Below are positions 7,878-15,899 of a stretch of DNA of 22,760 bases, in pieces (the stretch's first letter is position 1; each line of letters begins with the position of its first letter). The notes beneath the pieces were generated by a model that was not told where the DNA came from, did no database searches, and saw only the letters and a program-made list of their open reading frames with translations. The stretch is from JACOVP01 sp964390715. Its GTDB lineage: Archaea; Nanobdellota; Nanobdellia; SCGC-AAA011-G17; UBA489. The stretch is from positions 1 to 22,760 of the forward strand of contig CAYMIM010000018.1 in NCBI GenBank assembly GCA_964390715.1. Direction: 5' to 3'. The position numbers and the translations under genes were made by a program.

Positions 7878-7925
7878 ATGGAACTCGAAGAACTTAGGGC
7901 AGGATCAAATGGAGTAATACGATAG
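7878..7925 (+). CDS. Possible 15-residue leader peptide upstream of the lipase
   Basis: ATG GAA CTC ... CGA TAG encodes MELEELRAGSNGVIR. The TATA box places transcription start at about this ATG, so it would be translated leaderless. Its TAG ends one base before ATG 7927, and GGAG at 7911-7914 inside it could act as the SD for 7927 (12-base spacing, long). This arrangement suggests translational coupling or uORF control. Whether the peptide is made is inference. Confidence 0.4.
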   Translation: MELEELRAGSNGVIR

Positions 7926-7926
7926 A

Positions 7927-8907
7927 ATGCAAAAGAAACTTTACTTTTTTGCACTTTTACTTAGTATATTTTTATTCTTATCTATGCAATCTGCTAGTGC
8001 TAGTTTAGCAGTCACAGTTACACCAGAACAGAGACCGTTGTCTGCATACCACGGACAATCTATTCGTACATCTTTTACTATCAGTAATAATAACGTTCTT
8101 TGTTCTGTCTCTTGTGATGTAAGTCTAAGAGATAGAAGTTCAAATAGAGTTATTCAATCTTCAAACATTAGGATGAATGCAGGTAGACCAATAGATTACA
8201 ATGTTGATGTAACAGCCCCAAGTAAAGCATCTGGAGGTATAAGCGGACAAACAATTTATAATCTTAATTTTGATTGCATTGAAATATCATCATTAACATG
8301 TTGGACGAGCTCAACAGATGAAGCAACTGCTTTAATAACCTTAAACTACGACCTTACACCAGAAGAGAGATCAGCAAAAACATTCATTGATAGCAATAAA
8401 GATAGAATAAAGACGAGTTTAGAAAGTATTGAAAAAAAGATATATAATATTAATAGTAAATTCAATGCACTTGCGAGGAATGTTTTGGTAACAGATCTCA
8501 AGAGTAAACTGCAATCATTTTCAAATGACTTTTCTTCCGCAAAGAGAAGCTATGATACTATTATGGAATTTTATGATAACCTTGATTTTTTAAGAGCGAG
8601 AGATAACTATAATCAAAATCTTCCACCACTTACATCAAATCTTGATGGAAATCTTGACGGGTTGAATAATGATCTTGAAGAGAGGATACGAAGACATAAT
8701 GAACTTGTCGTATTGCTTTCTAGTGTAGCTTCAGAAGTTACTCAAGCAATAAAATTAGCGAATATCATTGATGATGAGAGTATTAGTACCATAAGCTCGA
8801 CTTTCGAAAGTCTTTCCATAAGATTTAATGAAGGTAGTTTCCAGAGTTATGATGGTGTTGAAAGTGAATTAAGGTCGATTAGCTCTGATATTGCTGCTTT
8901 CATGTAG
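7927..8907 (+). CDS. Secreted beta-sandwich/coiled-coil protein; N-terminal part of an amber-interrupted lipase
   Basis: 326 residues up to TAG 8905-8907. It begins with a clear signal peptide: basic MQKKLYFF, a hydrophobic core FALLLSIFLFLS, and ASAS before the likely cleavage. Residues ~27-145 are beta-rich with Ser/Thr and four Cys (CSVSCDV ... CIEISSLTC), like an extracellular Ig/CARDB-type domain with two disulphides. Residues ~150-326 are helical and coiled-coil-like. The reading frame does not end biologically here: after TAG the same frame stays open for 41 codons into ATG 9031 and on to TAA 10521. The natural protein was therefore probably 864 positions long, with the amber at position 327. 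Either this is a nonsense allele, or the amber is read through. Confidence 0.7.
   Translation: MQKKLYFFALLLSIFLFLSMQSASASLAVTVTPEQRPLSAYHGQSIRTSFTISNNNVLCSVSCDVSLRDRSSNRVIQSSNIRMNAGRPIDYNVDVTAPSKASGGISGQTIYNLNFDCIEISSLTCWTSSTDEATALITLNYDLTPEERSAKTFIDSNKDRIKTSLESIEKKIYNINSKFNALARNVLVTDLKSKLQSFSNDFSSAKRSYDTIMEFYDNLDFLRARDNYNQNLPPLTSNLDGNLDGLNNDLEERIRRHNELVVLLSSVASEVTQAIKLANIIDDESISTISSTFESLSIRFNEGSFQSYDGVESELRSISSDIAAFM
8905..8907 (+). other. In-frame amber (TAG) codon inside the lipase frame
   Basis: Between ATG (8902-8904) and AGA, in a helical segment, not in a catalytic site. One base change from CAG, AAG or TGG would explain it. At least five other frames here end in TAG (5980, 7515, 7925, 15129 minus, 21249 minus), and near the GHKL and lspA genes further stops follow quickly, so TAG is still used as a stop in this genome. 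Confidence 0.8.
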
Positions 8908-9030
8908 AGATTAGAAAGTGATGCTGAAAAAATATTTAAAACTGGCAAAGGTTTAGTTGAAAATGAATATGCTAGATTATGCAAAGAAAAATCCTATTGT
9001 GAAAAAACATCTCTAAAAGAATCTCGAGAA

Positions 9031-10521
9031 ATGGGTGAATCGCTCTTGCTTATCTGTGATGAGATCAGCAAAAAGATTAAACCTTTCTTTGAAAAGGCTA
9101 ACACCAAATCGTTACAAGAATATGAAACACAATTGAAAAAGGTAAATATGAATAATGAGAAAAGAAAAGAGAATAATGAAGTTATAGAGAATATGAATGA
9201 TCTTCTTGATGAATTAGGGAAGACTATCAACCATGATAGCCTTAATATTGAACTTGCTAGTTGTCTGTCTCAAGTTGATAATATACGTAATTTACTCAAG
9301 GAAAATAATGAAAATTCTATTGATATCGGTCTGCTTTCAGAATGTAATGCAGCTTTAGATCAAGCTAAGAAGATGAAAGAAGATAAAAAAGGCTTTTTTA
9401 CAAAAATAAAGAATTTTCTCTTACGATTATGGCCGTTTGATAATGTGCGAATTAAAGATATTGCAGTAATCGAGTTAGGGAAAGTTCCAGAAAAACCGAC
9501 TGTGATTGATTTGACAACAGAGACAAAAGAATATTATCAAAAAAGCTGTGGAAATAATATTGTAGTAAATATGCCATCAGTACAGATCAATACAGTTAAT
9601 GATCCTCTTGGTGAGACATTAACGTCTACAAGTATTAAATCAGGGAAAGAACATAAGAGCCAATGTTGCATCTTTGGAGCATGTAACCCTTGTTGTGAAG
9701 GTAATGTTTGTAGAGATGATGCACGTTCTTACCCCATCATCTTCTTACATGGGCATTCTTTCTTGTCTTGGAACTCTCCAGAATATTCTTTAGATGCTTT
9801 TAATACCATTCAGTCTCAGTTAGCAGATGAAGGATATCTCAGTGCAGGAGTAGTCTTGCCAACATCTAGTATATCTTCTATTGCTGAAGGAGAGTGGGGT
9901 AGATCTGGAGCTCCTGTCACCATTAAAGCCACTTACTATTACAATGTCTACGATGAGAATGGAAGACTAATCAATAGACCAAGTAATACTGAATCAATAA
10001 CAACATACGCCAACCGATTAAAAGATGTTATTGATATAGTTAAACATCATACAGGAAGAAACAAAGTTAACCTTGTAGTCCATTCTATGGGCGGTCTTGT
10101 CGCTCGTGAATATATTCGAAACTATGATTCAGCTTCAGTAGACAAACTTATCATGGTTGGCACACCAAATAGAGGGATATCTGAAAATGCTTATCCTCTT
10201 TGTTGGACATTTGGTTCAAGTGTGGAATGTAATGATATGAGGGCTGGAAGTTCTTTTTTAAACACATTGAATAATGGAGATGAAACTCCAGGTTCTACGA
10301 AATATTATACTATTGGCGGAACAGGATGTTCTACGTCTGGAAACATTGATGGAGATGGTCTAATTCGCTACGAATCTGTAACTTTAAACGGAGCAACAAA
10401 TGTTCAAGTTAATGGTCGATGTGAAAGTCCTTTAGATATTGGTATGCACACAAAACTTCTTAACCAGAATGCATATCCTAGAACCTATGACTATATTAAG
10501 CAATTTTTATCGGGGGAATAA
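9031..10521 (+). CDS. Alpha/beta-hydrolase lipase; C-terminal part of the amber-interrupted gene
   Basis: Counted from the first ATG after the amber (496 residues); the frame is continuous with 8908-9030 and, except for TAG, with 7927. Residues ~1-145 continue the helical stalk. A Cys cluster (CCIFGACNPCC) at ~210-225 precedes the hydrolase domain: oxyanion FLHGH (H240-G241), nucleophile elbow HSMGG with Ser352, Asp440 or Asp442 in IDGDGLIR, and His473 in GMHTKL. This is the triad order of triacylglycerol lipases/esterases. The domain has many Cys and needs export, yet no signal peptide, promoter or SD precedes ATG 9031, so it is unlikely to be a separate gene. Expected role: secreted or surface ester hydrolase; substrate unknown. 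Confidence 0.75.
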   Translation: MGESLLLICDEISKKIKPFFEKANTKSLQEYETQLKKVNMNNEKRKENNEVIENMNDLLDELGKTINHDSLNIELASCLSQVDNIRNLLKENNENSIDIGLLSECNAALDQAKKMKEDKKGFFTKIKNFLLRLWPFDNVRIKDIAVIELGKVPEKPTVIDLTTETKEYYQKSCGNNIVVNMPSVQINTVNDPLGETLTSTSIKSGKEHKSQCCIFGACNPCCEGNVCRDDARSYPIIFLHGHSFLSWNSPEYSLDAFNTIQSQLADEGYLSAGVVLPTSSISSIAEGEWGRSGAPVTIKATYYYNVYDENGRLINRPSNTESITTYANRLKDVIDIVKHHTGRNKVNLVVHSMGGLVAREYIRNYDSASVDKLIMVGTPNRGISENAYPLCWTFGSSVECNDMRAGSSFLNTLNNGDETPGSTKYYTIGGTGCSTSGNIDGDGLIRYESVTLNGATNVQVNGRCESPLDIGMHTKLLNQNAYPRTYDYIKQFLSGE

Positions 10522-10550
10522 AGATTGTTAATTGGTTAATGTAAATTTAT

Positions 10551-11606
10551 TTAGTTGTTCTCTATGTTCCATAAACAATCTTTTTCAAACTCACCCGCAA
10601 GAACGCACAAAGAGGGATCTTTAAGTTGATAGGCTATTGAGTTATAGCAACCTTTTTTTGTAGTATCCCCTTTAATTTTATTACATAATTCTAAATCATT
10701 GTTTTTAATGGCAAATTCTCTAAAACAGCTATCAACATTAAGACTCTCTTTCATCTTATTACATATATTAATATCATTGTAAGCCCTTCCATATGATGTA
10801 TAGCAAGAATCCTCTGTTAACTCGCATATTTCAGGCATCTTTTTCTCAATTGCAAATTTTGTTAAACATATATTTTTTTGAGCTTTAAAGCAAAGATCTT
10901 TGTTATTTAGTTTAATTGCTAATGCTGTGTAACAGCCAGTTTTTTCTCCTTCATTTAATTGAGACTCACATATTTCTGGATTGTTCTGTTCTTCAATTAC
11001 AAATGCTGAACAAGCAACTATATCTTCAGTCTTTTCACAGTCAATATTTCTTATACAATAAGTAAATGCTACACTAGATACAGTTTTACATAATTGGGTG
11101 GGATCTTTGCTTTTTTCCAATATTTTTTTATAACATTCATCATCTAATGTAGTTCCTATGGTTTTCTCGCATAGGGGCAAGTCATTCGTAGAAATTGCCA
11201 CTTTTGCATGACATTCCCCGAGAACATTTCCAAAAAAATCTGGTAGATTATCGCATATAGACTTATCTTTTTTTATTACAGCAATTTGTGAAACGCAATC
11301 AGCAATGTCATAATCAATTTCGCCAATTTTAAAGCAATTTTTATGATTTCTACTCTCAACAGCTTTGTTAATCTTTACTTTTCTTTCGCATTCCTCAATT
11401 CTTTCTCCAGCTTTCTTGCATAAATTTTCCTTATTTTTCTCAAGTGCTAGATTATAATAACACTCTTCTTTCATATAAGGTCCATATTCACCTGTTTCTA
11501 TATTGGTACAAGGATCTTTTCCAGATATTTTTTCACATCCATTAATAAAGATAAGAAGAATAAGTAGAGAAAATAGCCATGCTGGGTTTACAGTTATTTT
11601 TTTCAC
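10551..11606 (-). CDS. Cys-rich repeat lipoprotein
   Basis: 351 residues from GTG 11606. Signal sequence WLFSLLILLIFINGC, with INGC as a plausible lipobox (Cys24), predicts a lipid-anchored surface protein; a signal peptidase II gene lies at 21249-21638. The mature part is about ten repeats of 25-40 residues, each with the pattern C-(Y/F)-x3-(A/I)-x5-8-(L/I)-C, for example GCYTALAIKLNNKDLC and GCYNSIAYQLKDPSLC. The paired Cys could form a stack of disulphide-linked helical hairpins. A TATA-like CTTTTTAAT at 11628-11636 suits a leaderless GTG start. It converges with the lipase gene (29-base gap). Similar Cys-repeat lipoproteins exist in DPANN-type archaea as far as I recall; function unknown. 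Confidence 0.7.
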   Translation of the reverse strand: MKKITVNPAWLFSLLILLIFINGCEKISGKDPCTNIETGEYGPYMKEECYYNLALEKNKENLCKKAGERIEECERKVKINKAVESRNHKNCFKIGEIDYDIADCVSQIAVIKKDKSICDNLPDFFGNVLGECHAKVAISTNDLPLCEKTIGTTLDDECYKKILEKSKDPTQLCKTVSSVAFTYCIRNIDCEKTEDIVACSAFVIEEQNNPEICESQLNEGEKTGCYTALAIKLNNKDLCFKAQKNICLTKFAIEKKMPEICELTEDSCYTSYGRAYNDINICNKMKESLNVDSCFREFAIKNNDLELCNKIKGDTTKKGCYNSIAYQLKDPSLCVLAGEFEKDCLWNIENN

Positions 11607-11627
11607 ATATTCAAGGATTATAAGAAC

Positions 11628-11636
11628 ATTAAAAAG
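11628..11636 (-). promoter_or_regulatory. TATA-like box of the lipoprotein gene
   Basis: CTTTTTAAT on the minus strand, centred 26 bases before GTG 11606. It lies between short inverted arms AGAAC (11623-11627) and GTTCT (11637-11641), perhaps an operator. Confidence 0.35.
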
Positions 11637-11702
11637 GTTCTCATTGACCTCTTTCTTCTTTTATGACTACCACAAACAAATGCCTCATAATGCCCACAAA
11701 AC

Positions 11703-13487
11703 TCAGGAATCCTGCGGAGTAGGTTTTGTTTCTAACTTGTATCCAGCTAACTTGATAATTATCAGTATAAGAAGAAGATTATTTTCTCTTGAGAAGCTCT
11801 TGGAATCACATAGTGCATGGGCTGTATCATTCCTAAGATTGTCTCCTTCAACTCTTCCTAGAAAGATTTCAATCAGATGAATTAGATCTCGGTCTATGCC
11901 GTTGATTTTCTTTAGGAGGTCTATGATGTTTGAAAAGAGTTTCACTCGCATCTCATTCTCTCGTAAGTTAAATGTTGGCACGTTTGCTCCTTCCAACATA
12001 TCCCTTAAGATTCCTTCTATTTGGAAAACAAGAACATGAAAAGATGAGATAAAGTTCTTATCTGCGTAAGACTTAAATCCAGCCTCGATAATCTCCAACC
12101 TTTCTTTCTTGATGTAAGAACACTGTTTTAAGAAATATATAAGCTCTTCATTGAATTTTGGATGTTCTTTCTCAATCATGTCAAAGATTTTAGTCAGTAA
12201 CATTCCTGTCATCATTTTGTATCCAATCATAAAATTACTAATGGTTTCGAACTCAAGCTTTGCTTCATCTTCTTGAATACTCTTTACACACAGATTACCC
12301 CTCATAATTTGAACAGGTATAATATGCTGCAAGACAAACTCACGAGCTTGCACTACAGCACCTTCCTTTATCTTCTCGTAATTCGGAATTAACCCGTTAT
12401 CAGTGCATAGAATTTCTATAATTTCTTTTGTAGCTCTTTTCTTTAGTCCATTGATGTAATCATCAATAACTTTTGTGGGAACTTTTACTTCTGTTCGTAT
12501 CTCTTTATACTTGATTTCAGACTGTGCTCCTAGCCCTTGTATTTTCCTCTTTATCATCTCAGCTTCCTTGTCAAAACCACCAAAATCCTGGCATGTTTTC
12601 AACGCTTGCTGATAGAATGAGTGAGCAACAAGACCTCCATTAGGATAATGCTTGAGTTTCCAATCGGCTTCTTCTACAAAGGATAATATTAATCTTAATT
12701 GAATTGCCTTCACTTGCTTCGAATCAATTATTGTATATATATTTAACAACAATGATAAGAATATTTGTTGCAGATGAAAACTATCATCTACATTGGCACG
12801 ATAGAAAGCAATGGATTCTTCTAAAATCTGGATGTAATCTGCAAGATTATGAAGAGATTTAAGTTTCTCATTGTTATGGATTATAAATTCTGCAATCTCA
12901 AGAATAAATCTTGGTCTTTTGGCATTTAACAGACGAGAAATTATCTCGTTACATTTGTCCATACATTTCTTAATCAGCTCAGCATCATTGATAGACAACG
13001 CTATAAGAAGCCCTCTTGTTAAGACATCTGCTAACTCACTATCCCAAGTGTTGTTGAAATAAATATCGCTGGATTCCAGATATGCTTCAACAGCCTTCTT
13101 TGCATAGGTAATATCCTTTTTATATTCCCATAAGAAATCTGAATACCGAGCCTTTAGGAGAGCGTTAGGTGTTTGGTCGAATCTCCTCTTGTAATAAGAT
13201 ACAGAATCTTCAGAAAAATCCCTTTCAACATCAGGATATCCAACTTCTCGTCCGTCTTTCGTTTTCCAGATAACCATTGGGTTGAATCTATCCTTTGGAT
13301 AAGACTGAACAAACAAATCAAAGAGTAAGAGATCCTTTCTAATATCCTCTAATCTCTCATCTTTATTTTTTTCACAAATCTCGAAGGCTTTCTTTAAGGC
13401 TTCAGTTCTATTAAATCGAAACTCAGAAGTATCCTTATCAAATAATTCAAGGAGTGCATCCACGTCCAACCCTTCAAATTTAGTCAT
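11703..13487 (-). CDS. DUF4209-like helical protein with HEPN-type RNxxxH motif
   Basis: 594 residues from ATG 13487; an in-frame TTG at 13496 would add three. The N-terminal ~130 residues (FNPMVIWKTKDGREVGYPDV, then ALLKARYSDFLWEYKKD) resemble the N-terminal part of DUF4209 proteins (DUF7380-like). The middle is helical, TPR-like. The C-terminal region carries LRNDTAHAL (R552-N553, H557), the RNxxxH signature of DUF4209, which also fits the RX4-6H motif of HEPN ribonucleases; the Gly usually after His is Ala here. Soluble, no signal peptide. HEPN-type proteins often act as toxins or defence RNases, but activity here is inference. TATA TTTTTATAG at 13512-13520 favours ATG 13487. It is transcribed toward the lipoprotein gene but 97 bases from it. 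Confidence 0.7.
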   Translation of the reverse strand: MTKFEGLDVDALLELFDKDTSEFRFNRTEALKKAFEICEKNKDERLEDIRKDLLLFDLFVQSYPKDRFNPMVIWKTKDGREVGYPDVERDFSEDSVSYYKRRFDQTPNALLKARYSDFLWEYKKDITYAKKAVEAYLESSDIYFNNTWDSELADVLTRGLLIALSINDAELIKKCMDKCNEIISRLLNAKRPRFILEIAEFIIHNNEKLKSLHNLADYIQILEESIAFYRANVDDSFHLQQIFLSLLLNIYTIIDSKQVKAIQLRLILSFVEEADWKLKHYPNGGLVAHSFYQQALKTCQDFGGFDKEAEMIKRKIQGLGAQSEIKYKEIRTEVKVPTKVIDDYINGLKKRATKEIIEILCTDNGLIPNYEKIKEGAVVQAREFVLQHIIPVQIMRGNLCVKSIQEDEAKLEFETISNFMIGYKMMTGMLLTKIFDMIEKEHPKFNEELIYFLKQCSYIKKERLEIIEAGFKSYADKNFISSFHVLVFQIEGILRDMLEGANVPTFNLRENEMRVKLFSNIIDLLKKINGIDRDLIHLIEIFLGRVEGDNLRNDTAHALCDSKSFSRENNLLLILIIIKLAGYKLETKPTPQDS

Positions 13488-13511
13488 CTTAGTCAAGAAA
13501 ACAGAATTAAA

Positions 13512-13520
13512 CTATAAAAA
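13512..13520 (-). promoter_or_regulatory. TATA box of the DUF4209-like gene
   Basis: TTTTTATAG on the minus strand, centred about 29 bases before ATG 13487. Confidence 0.5.
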
Positions 13521-13767
13521 TCTATTGAGAAATTATATCTTAACTCTTTCTCATCTCTCACATCATTATCTTCCAACGAAATGACGTGTTCTGCTAGCCT
13601 TCCCAGAGCCTAGAGATGAGGCTTGAGAAAGGTCTTACACATCACTTCTCAGTACAGTCTCAGCACACAGAACTTCTCTCTCATCATCAGATGATAAAAT
13701 GTTCTGATTCGAGACCCTTTATAAAGCGGTAAACTTTTAGGGATATATCTATAACCCAGATAGGAAA

Positions 13768-13840
13768 TGAGCCGGGAAGGATTTGAACCTTCGACCCCCT
13801 CCTTGTAAGGGAGGCATCATAACCGCTAGACCACCGGCTC
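13768..13840 (-). tRNA. tRNA-Val (anticodon TAC)
   Basis: Minus strand, 73 bases, no intron. The acceptor stem GAGCCGG pairs fully with CCGGCTC, followed by discriminator A. Anticodon stem CCTCC/GGAGG with loop CTTACAA gives anticodon TAC (Val). The T-arm contains GGTTCAAATCC. The CCA end is not encoded (next bases TTT), so maturation needs the CCA-adding enzyme encoded 3 kb away. A TATA box sits about 29 bases upstream. Its 3' end is partly duplicated at 4886-4910. Confidence 0.95.
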
Positions 13841-13865
13841 ACGAGACATAAGGCTCGCTGTGCGT

Positions 13866-13873
13866 CTTAAAAG
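13866..13873 (-). promoter_or_regulatory. TATA box of tRNA-Val
   Basis: CTTTTAAG on the minus strand, centred about 29 bases before the first tRNA base at 13840. Confidence 0.5.
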
Positions 13874-13951
13874 CTTTTCTATACTTTTTGCTTTTGGTAA
13901 AGAACATACCAAGATAAGCAGCGATATGCTGTTATATAAATATATATTTTT

Positions 13952-14719
13952 TTAAAAATCTAGTTCCAGCATCACAGGGCAATGGTCTGAACCCATGACT
14001 TTGTTGAGAATCTTAATCTCTTTAACATGTTTTTCTAAGTCTGGCGTGATGCAGAAATAGTCCACTCTCCAGCCGATATTTCTTTGTCGTGCTTGAAAGC
14101 GATACGTCCACCATGTGTAATGGCCTTCTTCACCAGGATGTCGTTTCCTAAAAATATCTAGATATCCATGCTGCAAAAATTTGGTCATCCATGCTCGTTC
14201 TTCTGGTAAGTAGCCGGCAGTGTTTTCATTTTGCTTGGGATTTTTAAGATCAATCGGTTCATGCGCGATATTGTAGTCGCCGCAAATCACCAGTTTTTTC
14301 CCCTGCTTTCTGAGTTGCTCGCAGAAGTGTAATACTTTATCGCAAAACTCTAATTTATATTGCACTCTGTCATGCCCTCGTCCAGAGTTGGGAAAATAAA
14401 TATTTAACAACACAAAAGATCCATGATCAGTAACTAATACTCTTCCCTCGTCATCAAAATCTTTGAGTTCCATACCACATTGAACATTTTTTGGAGATTG
14501 TCGAATAAACGTCGCGACACCCGCGTAGCCTTTCTTCACGCCACAATGCCAATAAGTTGAATAGCCCTCAATCTTTTTGAATTCGTCAGTCATCTGATCA
14601 GTATGATATTTCGTTTCCTGTAAGCACAAGACATCTGGCTTTTCCTTCTGTAGCCAAGTCATAAATTGTTTCTTCATGACAGCTCTTATGCCATTCACGT
14701 TCCAAGTAATAATTTTCAT
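13952..14719 (-). CDS. xthA: Exodeoxyribonuclease III-type AP endonuclease
   Basis: 255 residues from ATG 14719, the usual ExoIII length; an upstream ATG region (to 14761) is rejected because TTATTTAAAC at 14741-14750 predicts transcription start at 14719-14720. The protein opens with MKIITWNVNGIR (Asn7). Metal ligand LQETK (Glu35), ribosyl-binding Tyr in NIYFPNSG, catalytic GDYN (Asp148, Asn150), TWWTYR, and terminal GSDHCPV (Asp245-His246) are all present, so the enzyme looks complete. It cuts DNA 5' to abasic sites in base-excision repair and has 3' exonuclease or phosphatase activity in the family. It is transcribed on its own, downstream of an unrelated membrane-protein operon. Confidence 0.93.
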   Translation of the reverse strand: MKIITWNVNGIRAVMKKQFMTWLQKEKPDVLCLQETKYHTDQMTDEFKKIEGYSTYWHCGVKKGYAGVATFIRQSPKNVQCGMELKDFDDEGRVLVTDHGSFVLLNIYFPNSGRGHDRVQYKLEFCDKVLHFCEQLRKQGKKLVICGDYNIAHEPIDLKNPKQNENTAGYLPEERAWMTKFLQHGYLDIFRKRHPGEEGHYTWWTYRFQARQRNIGWRVDYFCITPDLEKHVKEIKILNKVMGSDHCPVMLELDF

Positions 14720-14740
14720 GGAAAGAAAAAGCGAAAAGAA

Positions 14741-14750
14741 GTTTAAATAA
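14741..14750 (-). promoter_or_regulatory. TATA box of xthA
   Basis: TTATTTAAAC on the minus strand, centred 26-27 bases before ATG 14719; indicates a leaderless mRNA. Confidence 0.6.
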
Positions 14751-14770
14751 GTATGCATCAAAAATAACAG

Positions 14771-14854
14771 CTATGGAAGAATGCCTCTATCCTTAAGCCA
14801 CAGATACGCGTAAAAGATAATAAGGATGATAATAACTATAATAGTAATATCCAT
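14771..14854 (-). CDS. 27-residue single-helix membrane peptide
   Basis: ATG 14854 to TAG 14771. The peptide MDITIIVIIILIIFYAYLWL is nearly all hydrophobic, then a short charged tail (KDRGILP): one membrane helix. It starts 22 bases after the stop of the previous membrane protein in the same direction, with a weak AAAGGAC upstream. As last gene of a membrane-protein operon, with this composition, it is plausible; no family recognised. Confidence 0.45.
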   Translation of the reverse strand: MDITIIVIIILIIFYAYLWLKDRGILP

Positions 14855-14876
14855 GCTTGACTTTTTTTGTCCTTTT

Positions 14877-15119
14877 TTATTTAGATTTTGCATATTTCAA
14901 CCTCTCTAGTTCCATCCATATCTTTTGTAATTCATAATAGGTATTAATTTCGCTCTTTAATAAGTTTATCTCCTCTTCTTGTGTTTTAAACCGGAGGGCA
15001 ATAGTAACAAAGATCAGCAAAATACCAAGAGCCATGCTTGCAACATCGCGCGATATTCCTCCATAGAAGCTTATCGCCAAGGCAATAATACTCAAAATAA
15101 TATCGCTGCTTTGTACCAT
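14877..15119 (-). CDS. Small two-helix membrane protein with coiled-coil tail
   Basis: 80 residues. Two hydrophobic helices (IILSIIALAISFYG and ASMALGILLIFVTIAL) joined by a short turn, then a charged helix (QEEEINLLKSEINTYYELQK) of coiled-coil type. Both ends are probably cytosolic with an exposed C-terminal helix. It starts nine bases after the stop of the upstream gene. No family recognised; it may anchor a partner from the same operon. Confidence 0.65.
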   Translation of the reverse strand: MVQSSDIILSIIALAISFYGGISRDVASMALGILLIFVTIALRFKTQEEEINLLKSEINTYYELQKIWMELERLKYAKSK

Positions 15120-15128
15120 CGAATATCC

Positions 15129-15899
15129 CTAGGCTCCTAACAATTCTATCTTTTTACCATCGTTTGCCAGGAAAGGTATACGAGAACGATGCATATCCAT
15201 CAACTGCGAATAACCAGCGTTCACAGTAGCATATATTTTACCCGTGATGTCCTTGACTTCCTCAACGGATTTTCCCACAACTTTTCTTGCTTCATTGAGC
15301 TCAATCAAGCTGACTAGCGCGGGAGCGGTATGTTGTAAGTGCTGATAGGCGTATCTGACTTGATCGCTGGTTAAAAGAAGAAGACCATAGGCGTGTTGGC
15401 ATCGATCCATTAAGTCTCTAGATTCTTGTGCGTAGGTTTCTACTCCTCTTCGGACAGCTTGCAGGCGATTGCCCATGAGCACTTGAAAGCCATTCGCAGT
15501 TTGCGTTTTTATAGACTGAATAAGCGCTTTAACAGTCTTCGGTTGTTCTATCGGAATCAGCTCTGCTGGTTTGCAAGCTTCAATTTCTTCAAGCCGTTTC
15601 CCCAGGACATCATAATAGGCGAGTAATCGTTCTCGTTCTCCCCCATACAGCGTCGTCATGTTATCCAGTACACTGCTGATATCTCCCAGCACATTAATTT
15701 CTTGTTCTACTAGTTGTCGGAGATCTGCTTTGTCTGCTTTTCCCACCCATGAAAAAAATCCAGACCATTTGCCCGTAATTTTATCAATCGCTTGTTTGAC
15801 TCCTGCTAATGCTTCTTTCTTCTCGCGAAGAGTACTCATATAATGTCGATAGGAATGTTGCCCTAAAGTTACTTCTAATCCGCCATTAAGTGCTGTCAT
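15129..15899 (-). CDS. Helical cytosolic protein of unknown function
   Basis: 256 residues, no signal or membrane segment. Predicted nearly all helical with long amphipathic stretches (STLREKKEALAGVKQAIDKI; LLAYYDVLGKRLEEIEAC). The start is firm: GGAGG at 15907-15911 lies seven bases before ATG 15899, and the ATG overlaps the TGA of the upstream gene (ATGA), so translation is coupled. It ends with TAG. The shape recalls proteins that stack helices along a membrane or filament, but I recognise no family. Confidence 0.7.
   Translation of the reverse strand: MTALNGGLEVTLGQHSYRHYMSTLREKKEALAGVKQAIDKITGKWSGFFSWVGKADKADLRQLVEQEINVLGDISSVLDNMTTLYGGERERLLAYYDVLGKRLEEIEACKPAELIPIEQPKTVKALIQSIKTQTANGFQVLMGNRLQAVRRGVETYAQESRDLMDRCQHAYGLLLLTSDQVRYAYQHLQHTAPALVSLIELNEARKVVGKSVEEVKDITGKIYATVNAGYSQLMDMHRSRIPFLANDGKKIELLGA

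Noticed and set aside
8927..8940. TATA-like AT run upstream of ATG 9031
   Set aside because: It is about 97 bases from the ATG, in coding sequence, with no SD near 9031. It does not support an independent lipase gene.
13555..13700. C/D-box-like sequence on the minus strand (TGATGATGA, then CTGA twice and GTGATGTG)
   Set aside because: Spacing between the C-like and D-like boxes does not fit an archaeal C/D sRNA and no final D box follows. No other gene or clear RNA is seen in this 13488-13767 gap.
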